Shown in pieces: positions 54,258-64,000 of a stretch of DNA of 64,000 nucleotides; position 1 is the first letter of the stretch, and each line of letters opens with the position of its first letter. The translations under genes and the position numbers were made by a program. A model generated the notes under the pieces. The model was given only the letters and a program-made list of their open reading frames with translations. It ran no database searches and was not told the DNA's origin. This DNA is from Xestospongia bergquistia (lineage: Eukaryota > Porifera > Demospongiae > Haplosclerida > Petrosiidae), in the NCBI GenBank assembly GCA_963965975.1, contig OZ014424.1, positions 5,228,380-5,292,379 on the forward strand, given 5' to 3'.

Positions 54258-56717
54258 TCATAAGTTCCACCCACCTGAACTTGTTTGTGAGATCGGAACA
54301 AGGGCATTTTGTACCATGTCTTCATTTGGTACCTCTGATTTAGGATCAGATGATATTGATTCCAATAAACGCTAAAGAGAGAGAGAGAGAAAGTAAAATA
54401 TTTTTTTTACTATGAAATCTTACAGCTGTATCAATCATATCATAATCTGGTAGCACACCAGTATAGTCTGAATTATTGAGAAACTAGGAGAAGATAGATA
54501 GTTACAAGTGATTTGTAATAATATAAAATATTAGTTATCACCTCTGATAATACAGTTGGGTCAATGCTAAGTTGTCCAGGTATTACTTCATGTAAAGATG
54601 AGATGCCTTGTTCTTGATGATCTAACTGGCTAGTTAGTTGATTGAGACTAAGACTAGAAAGAGAGAGAGAGAGACATAGATATGAACACAACCTAAAAAT
54701 AGTACACAAATCTTTACACAATACATACCTATCATCTGATGGATATGGAACCAGTGCAGGGAGACTTGCCGTGGGAGAGCTCTCTTTCAATTGAATAGGT
54801 GAAAAGGACTGAACAGGTGAAGTAGAAATGGTTGTAGTTTGAGTTGTTGATTTAAAGAGATCTGCCAAGAACTCATCTCCTGAAAGAGCAACATTGTCAG
54901 CCAATAAAGCATCATCTAATTGATTTGGAAAGGAAACTAGAGAAGAAAACAGGCTTGACTTGTTTTGTACACTACAGGTATTATTAAAACTAGTCTAACC
55001 TGTTGGCCCACTTGAGGCTGGTGAAACAGGTAACGTTGAAGACAAGGATGGCTATGATTAGTGAATAAATTTTATAATTTAATCTAGGTACAAGAATATT
55101 ACTTACTGACTGTACATTGTATAGAGCAGTAGTAGGATCAGAAGATAGTAAAGAACTCCGTGGTCGTTTAGATCTTGGTGACATCAAGTCATCTTCTCTA
55201 TCAGTTAACATTAATTGACTAGAAACAGACAATATAGAATGTTATTTGAAATGACATGCACATAATTATTGTGTTCATTATATTGCAGTAACACTATACA
55301 GCTGGAATTATTTGGAAAAAGGAAATTACTCTTAAAAAAGAAATTACTCTTTAAAAGGATTTTACATGTTAAAATCATTATTTATTTAATAATTATGGGT
55401 GTGGTGATTATAAATTTGAGTTAATTTCACTCAATCTATACCCTAACCAGTATTTTAATTATATTAATTAATAAATATTGCAATTTTTAACTCTTACCCT
55501 CGTTTAGTTGGTAGTCTACCTTTATATATGATATGGACAATAAAATGTATTATCTAGAGGTGAATGATATTAAAATATCTTTATATAAATAATGTCTTAC
55601 TTTATTTAATAACTTGTGTTGTTGATTGTGTTTTTGTTTCAGTATATTAATCTCCTGCTTCAAGTAATGGTTCTCACTAGAAAGAATAATCAGGGTTTCA
55701 TTTAGAAAAATGGACAAGGGGGGGGGGCAAAATAATACTTAGAGAAAATATTGGCAAGGGGAGGGGGGCAAATGCCCCACATCCCTAAATGAAACCCTGA
55801 TAATGACAACTTAGATCAACGATAAATGGATGTATGAATGACGGGTGAGTACATGATGTTATAGATGAATAGTTAAACATATTGAAGTTACAGATGAATG
55901 AATTAACATTAAGTTATATATGCTCTACTCACTAACCGTTTGAGTTCTTCAAACAAAGACGTAATGTTCTCTTGTCTTCCTTTCATATGATGTATATCAG
56001 TTATTACTTGTGATAAAAATGGGTTTTTCTCCTCTGTACCAACACGACTAGACACAGACTGGAAAGAGAGAGAGAGATTAAAACAAAGATTAACTCTATG
56101 TACCCTTCGTTGAACAAGATGCAACAAGTCTGGGTGTCCACGTCGGAAATTAGCATGCCAAAATTCAACAGAGTCATTCTTGGTTTTCACAAGAGCTCCC
56201 TGATCAGGTTTGGCCACTTTTCGAAATCCATCTAAAAAATAGGACAGCATAAATGATCTAAACCTGAATTAAGAGGTCATTAGGTTCTTGGTCAATTACA
56301 TCTTCAACAATCACTTACATAGATTGAGTTGACGGACAAAACTGGCAAAATTGTTATGTTTAAAATAGTGAGGAAGAACTTCTTTTGCAAACCTTGACTC
56401 GTCAACAACAATAAACGTCTTTCCATTCTAAAATAAACAAAGAAACAGTAGCTATGTACTACACCAGAAATGAACATAGTAATAGAAAGCCTTCAAGTAT
56501 GTTAACTCAGTCATAATATACAGCAACATCCCTTAATATTGTTATAATAATTAAGCTGATGTGTCTATAAAGTGAGTTAACTTACTTCAGACCATGTCAC
56601 CAAATGATCCATATTCTTGTCGTTGACAAAACTCCATACTTTTGATATGAACAGTGCTACTCCTGATGAGCCTTCTTCTTTGATCTTCACCTCAGAAGAA
56701 GGCAAAGCAACCGCCAT
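54258..56717 (-). CDS. HSF: Heat shock transcription factor
   Basis: Twelve exons: 56717-56586, 56427-56319, 56231-56104, 56058-55937, 55676-55601, 55553-55498, 55218-55107, 55051-55000, 54936-54729, 54653-54542, 54483-54424, 54371-54258; 426 residues. The winged-helix DNA-binding domain (about 15-125) has [37 protein letters not shown], the recognition helix [21 protein letters not shown] and [15 protein letters not shown] heptad-repeat trimerisation region follows ([26 protein letters not shown]) and [18 protein letters not shown], matching the LIQFLISLVQ..VKRK segment of HSF1. The tail is acidic/Ser-Thr-rich, as for an activation domain. It activates chaperone genes through nGAAn repeats. 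The first exon starts in the context AACATGGCGG. The gene is divergent from NSUN2 and convergent with the ANKRD gene. HSF1/2/4 cannot be separated. Confidence 0.95.
55689..55801. mobile_element. Short MITE in HSF intron 4 (113 bp)
   Basis: Perfect 17-base terminal inverted repeats, ATCAGGGTTTCATTTAG and CTAAATGAAACCCTGAT, enclose about 80 bases dominated by G-runs (GGGGGGGGG, GGGGAGGGGGG). The CAGGG terminus resembles hAT ends. The flanks share only ATAAT, so the target duplication is uncertain. In the direction of transcription the element ends about ten bases before the acceptor of HSF exon 5 (55676). Confidence 0.75.
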
Positions 56718-56993
56718 GTTAGTGTGGCTGAGGGATTTCCCCTTAAAATAAACAAACGTTTGCTCCTAAAAGTCAATATTTGATGTTTAGATGCAGTAAC
56801 AATGTCACTTACTAACTGTTAGAGATATACTGATTGCTCTTTAAAAGTCAGTTATTGTTTTCGTTCAGATATGAAGACCAGAGAAATTCATGACCAGAGA
56901 CAAAGTTTGAAATGACAATTTTCTTTAAATGATCGGAAATATCCGATTCAATAATGCAGAATGGCCCCGCCCACACACGTGGTAGTCTAACTA
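56718..56993. promoter_or_regulatory. Shared promoter region HSF / NSUN2
   Basis: 276 bases between divergent starts. It contains a CACGTG E-box at 56976-56981. No TATA box and no clear heat-shock element (three alternating GAA/TTC units) is seen, although isolated GAA and TTC words occur. Confidence 0.5.
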
Positions 56994-60960
<3,967 letters not shown>

Positions 60961-61077
60961 TAACATAATGTGTGATAACATTTTTTCTTTTTATGTACAA
61001 TAATACAATAATCAATTTAATGCTAGTTAACATATCTGGTAAGTCATGTGACTTGCATGTGACTAATTATGGTTATA

Positions 61078-62332
61078 CTATTGTTCTTTCTTATTATCAG
61101 TTGATTCCTCTGATGCTTCAGGTAATGTAGTTTGTTTTCGGTGTGCAGGGAACTGTTCCCATGGCGATGAGAGGTCAAATTTACGGAATTCTTGTGTTAA
61201 TTCTACTGGTTCACACACTACTCGTTTTAATTCATCATCATATCTTACCTGAGGGAGAGAGAGAGAGAGAGAGAGCATGTTACATTTTACTTTGCACACA
61301 ATACATACCTCTACATAGCCACTAAGAGGGAAGTCTTTACGAAGAGGATGTCCCTCAAATCCATAGTCAGTTAAGATTCGTCTCAGATCAGGATGATTAG
61401 CAAAGAATATTCCATACATATCCCAAACCTTGTGATAGAATATCAAGTTGAGTAGGGTGCACATAATAGGTTGTTTATTAGTAACGTAAGTCACAAGACA
61501 CTTTTTTGGCAAGGATTGTAGTGTTGGGTTCTTACCTCTCTTTCAGCCCAATTAGCTGACTCAAATGAAGGGGTTGCTGAGTCAACAGGGGTCAGTTCAT
61601 CAGTGTATGTTTTGACACGAATACGAGAATTATATGTTAAACTTAACATGTTGTAAACCAGCTGAGGAAAAGAGAACTATTTATTTATACTTTCTGGTAT
61701 TCATTTATTACCTCAAACCGGTAGACTCTTTTTGGTACATCTAATGCTGTGATATCCTGAAGTTGTCGAAATTGAGCATTTTGATGATCACGTAAAAATG
61801 TTAAAACAGGAATAAGACCTGAAATAGACAAAATCCATAGCCCCACCCTCTTTCTCTCTGGCTCCCCTTTCCATATTAAGATATCATTATGTATTTTAAA
61901 ATAGTCTCATTCTGTTTTAATGTTTAGGAGTCTGGGAACCAGACCAATTTAAGCTGTACTCACCATCTGGATGTATAAGAACTTCTAGTTCATTGGTATG
62001 TGTAACTTGTGTCTGTTGCACATATCTTGGCATCATTTCCTCAACATAACGACCATAATCTGATAGCTTAGACTTTTCTTCTTTGTCTAAATACAATAGT
62101 ATATTTTAAACAATATCTGATTAAAAGTTATTACAACTTGATGTAGTTACTTCTGTGGACATTAGTCTACTAAATGTTCTGTAATGAGGAGAACCTGTAG
62201 AATTATCAATGCAGAAAATAATTTGCTAATTATTGTTTATAATTTTGACTTCTCCTTACATAGTGTTTGATGTCTCCATAATCTTCCCGAGCTCTGTATT
62301 CCTGTAAATAACCATCTCCCTATAGCAGCCAT
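61078..62332 (-). CDS. NDUFS3: NADH:ubiquinone oxidoreductase core subunit S3 (complex I 30-kDa)
   Basis: Seven exons: 62332-62260, 62194-62135, 62086-61964, 61818-61712, 61661-61536, 61428-61309, 61248-61078; 259 residues (human 264). The first two exons encode an Arg/Ser-rich mitochondrial presequence ([20 protein letters not shown]...). The mature protein shows [117 protein letters not shown] and [14 protein letters not shown], the signature of the 30-kDa subunit of the peripheral arm, which helps form the quinone-reduction module. Its stop lies 117 bases from that of NSUN2, and its start is divergent from CTDP1. Confidence 0.97.
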
Positions 62333-62661
62333 TTCTCTTTAATATACGGAGTTACATTGATATGTCTTGCATTTTGTTTCTGTATAAATTTCAGAATGTT
62401 TTCGTACACTTTTGTATACGGGAGTAGTTATCATGTGATTTGGTATTTACGAAATAAAATGGCGGTCCTCGAGGACATTTTATGAGCTGTTAAGGACAAG
62501 ACACCTTTGTTTTTCGAAGAAAAAGGTATGCAAAATATTTCTAAGTAGATGGTACATATATACAATAAATCTAGTTCAATTATTCTTAATCTTTCCTAAA
62601 ACTTATAGGGGCGTGGTGCTACTCATAAGCTCCTCCCACCTGGTGAAGTTCAATTCACGTG
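62333..62661. promoter_or_regulatory. Shared promoter region NDUFS3 / CTDP1
   Basis: 329 bases between divergent starts. It contains AAAATGGCGG at 62456-62465, matching the YY1 core AANATGGCG, which in animals is common near transcription starts of housekeeping and respiratory genes. A leader intron on the CTDP1 side is possible (donor near 62525). Confidence 0.5.
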
Positions 62662-64000
62662 ATGAGTGATCAAACAGTTTCAATTTCACTTCCAGTTTCA
62701 TTGGAAGCAGTAATAGTTTCGTTACGTGTTACAAAAGAGGAACATCTTAGGAAAGGAGCTACCTTATGCACCTACCACTTAGTAAATGAGGATTCATCAA
62801 TTCAGACATTAAAATCACCAATTATGGGGATTGTGAGAGATGTGATTGTGCAAGAAAATGAGAGGGTGCAACCTGGGTATGTAAAAATGAATTGCTTTCA
62901 TATAATTATTTTAACAGTAACCTATCATTACATGCAAGTTTCCATTAGTATACAATATGTGTAATGTATTTTGTTATTAATAATATTGTTATTTTCATTT
63001 TAGTGCATGTATAATGAATATAGAGAAGCACTGTGATCACAGTGTAGTTGCATTTGGATTGTGTGCTATTTGTGGACTAAACTTGAAAAGGTATGATAGA
63101 TGGATGAATGGACAGATGAATAAGTAGATGGATGGATGGAGTGATAAATGGATGAATGACTGTTAAAAGCAGAGAGACAGGAGCTGTTTCATATCAATTT
63201 CTATAGTAACGATTCACCGTCTAACGAGGAGGCAGGTCCTGCTAGTGTTAGTATGTTACATGGTGTACCACAAGTTAAAGTTAGTCAACAGGTAAGACCA
63301 TTAGTACATGACATAATGTATTATAATACCTTATAAATGGAGGAAGCTGAACGACTTGGTAATATAGACAAGCAACGTTTATTGAATAGTCGAAAATTAG
63401 CTCTTGTGGTGGACCTTGATCAGACCCTTATTCATACCTCTGTTGATCCTAATATTGAACGTGGATTACCAGTGAGTTAACTTAACCCTATTATAGTCAG
63501 TCTATCTGTCCATTCATCTATGCATCCATCCAAATCTATGCATCCATTATTTCAATATCATATGTCCATTTCTTTCATCCATTTTTAGGATGTTTATGGA
63601 TTCACTCTTCCTGGACATACATGTATTTATCATTGTCGCTTGCGACCTCATGTCAGAGATTTTTTGACCTCAGTATCTCATTTATATGAACTACATATTT
63701 TTACAATGGGAACTAAAGATTATGCTCATGCAGTGACACATATTTTAGATCCAGAAAAGAAACTATTCTCTTATCGAATTATATCTCGTGATGAGTTTTT
63801 TGTTCCTAATTCCAAAGCATTGAGACTCAAGTTAGTATGGAATCCAGGATAGAGATTGTAATTGATTATTTCTTACAGGTCTTTGTTTCCTTGTGGAGAT
63901 GAAATGGTTGCCATTATTGACGACAGAGAAGATGTCTGGGGCACCTGTCCTAATCTTGTCCACGTCAAACCTTATATATTTTTTGCTGGTACTTCGGATA
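62662..64000 (+). CDS. CTDP1: RNA polymerase II CTD phosphatase FCP1 (partial, 3' end outside window)
   Basis: Six exons visible: 62662-62876, 63004-63090, 63207-63291, 63343-63471, 63589-63830, 63879 to the window edge. The N-terminus has a biotinyl-like fold (LRKGATLCTYHL, SPIMGIVRDVIVQENERVQPGACI), then a Cys/His cluster EKHCDHSVVAFGLCAICG. The FCP1-homology phosphatase domain carries the catalytic DxDxT motif LVVDLDQTLIHT (Asp153/Asp155). It continues with CRLRPHVRDFLTSVSHLYELHIFTMGTKDYA and VAIIDDREDVWG. FCP1 dephosphorylates the Pol II C-terminal domain to recycle polymerase. The BRCT domain expected downstream is not in the window. An upstream GTG at 62659 is not needed; ATG 62662 fits. 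Confidence 0.95.

Noticed and set aside
56718..56993. Heat-shock element autoregulating HSF
   Set aside because: No run of three alternating nGAAn/nTTCn units is present; isolated words are expected by chance in AT-rich DNA.
63474..63588. Possible additional exon in the CTDP1 intron
   Set aside because: TCCATCC repeats only; phases of the flanking exons already join correctly.

Overview
The window is nuclear DNA of an animal. It is AT-rich and very gene-dense: nearly every gene is split by GT-AG introns of about 50-100 bases, and neighbours lie only 100-350 bases apart. The gene set is metazoan (DOK-like adaptors, NUP93, ADCK5, GMP reductase, proteasome beta, CHMP4, SIRT5, Rac, HELLS, NEDD8, RPGRIP1L, ANKRD11/12-type, HSF, NSUN2, NDUFS3, FCP1). 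The compactness and the divergence from vertebrate sequences suggest an early-branching animal, most likely a demosponge such as Amphimedon. That identification is inference; the sequence itself only shows compact metazoan genes. No rRNA, tRNA, CRISPR array or prokaryotic operon was seen. Exon boundaries below were worked out by hand from splice signals, reading-frame phase and family resemblance.

Layout. 0-7.4 kb: two divergent DOK-type adaptor genes, then a 58-bp satellite of about 22 copies. 7.4-20 kb: NUP93 and ADCK5 on the minus strand, with a 3.85-kb head-to-tail duplication between them. The duplication fuses the 5' end of a NUP93 copy in frame to the 3' half of an ADCK5 copy, giving a predicted chimeric gene. 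20-27.6 kb: GMPR and intronless PSMB2 on the plus strand, followed by a tandem array of intronless membrane-protein paralogs in various states of decay. 27.8-37.6 kb: CHMP4/SIRT5 head to head, a Rac GTPase, a secreted Lys/Gly/Thr-repeat protein, and two unusual Ras-superfamily GTPases. 37.8-49.4 kb: HELLS, NEDD8 (coded in tiny exons), a hAT-like MITE with an 8-bp target duplication, and RPGRIP1L. 49.7-64 kb: an ANKRD11/12-type gene, HSF, NSUN2, NDUFS3 and the 5' part of the FCP1/CTDP1 phosphatase gene.

The recurrent theme is head-to-head gene pairs sharing short promoters: DOK/DOK, ADCK5/GMPR, CHMP4/SIRT5, GTPase/HELLS, RPGRIP1L/ANKRD, HSF/NSUN2 and NDUFS3/CTDP1. These alternate with tail-to-tail pairs. 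The genes do not form one pathway. They are housekeeping functions (nuclear pore, chromatin, tRNA methylation, complex I, proteasome, neddylation, purine salvage) interspersed with lineage-specific families. The most novel material is the NUP93::ADCK5 fusion, the Cys-rich membrane-protein array, the two GTPases with Met in place of the catalytic Gln, and the KGT-repeat secreted protein.
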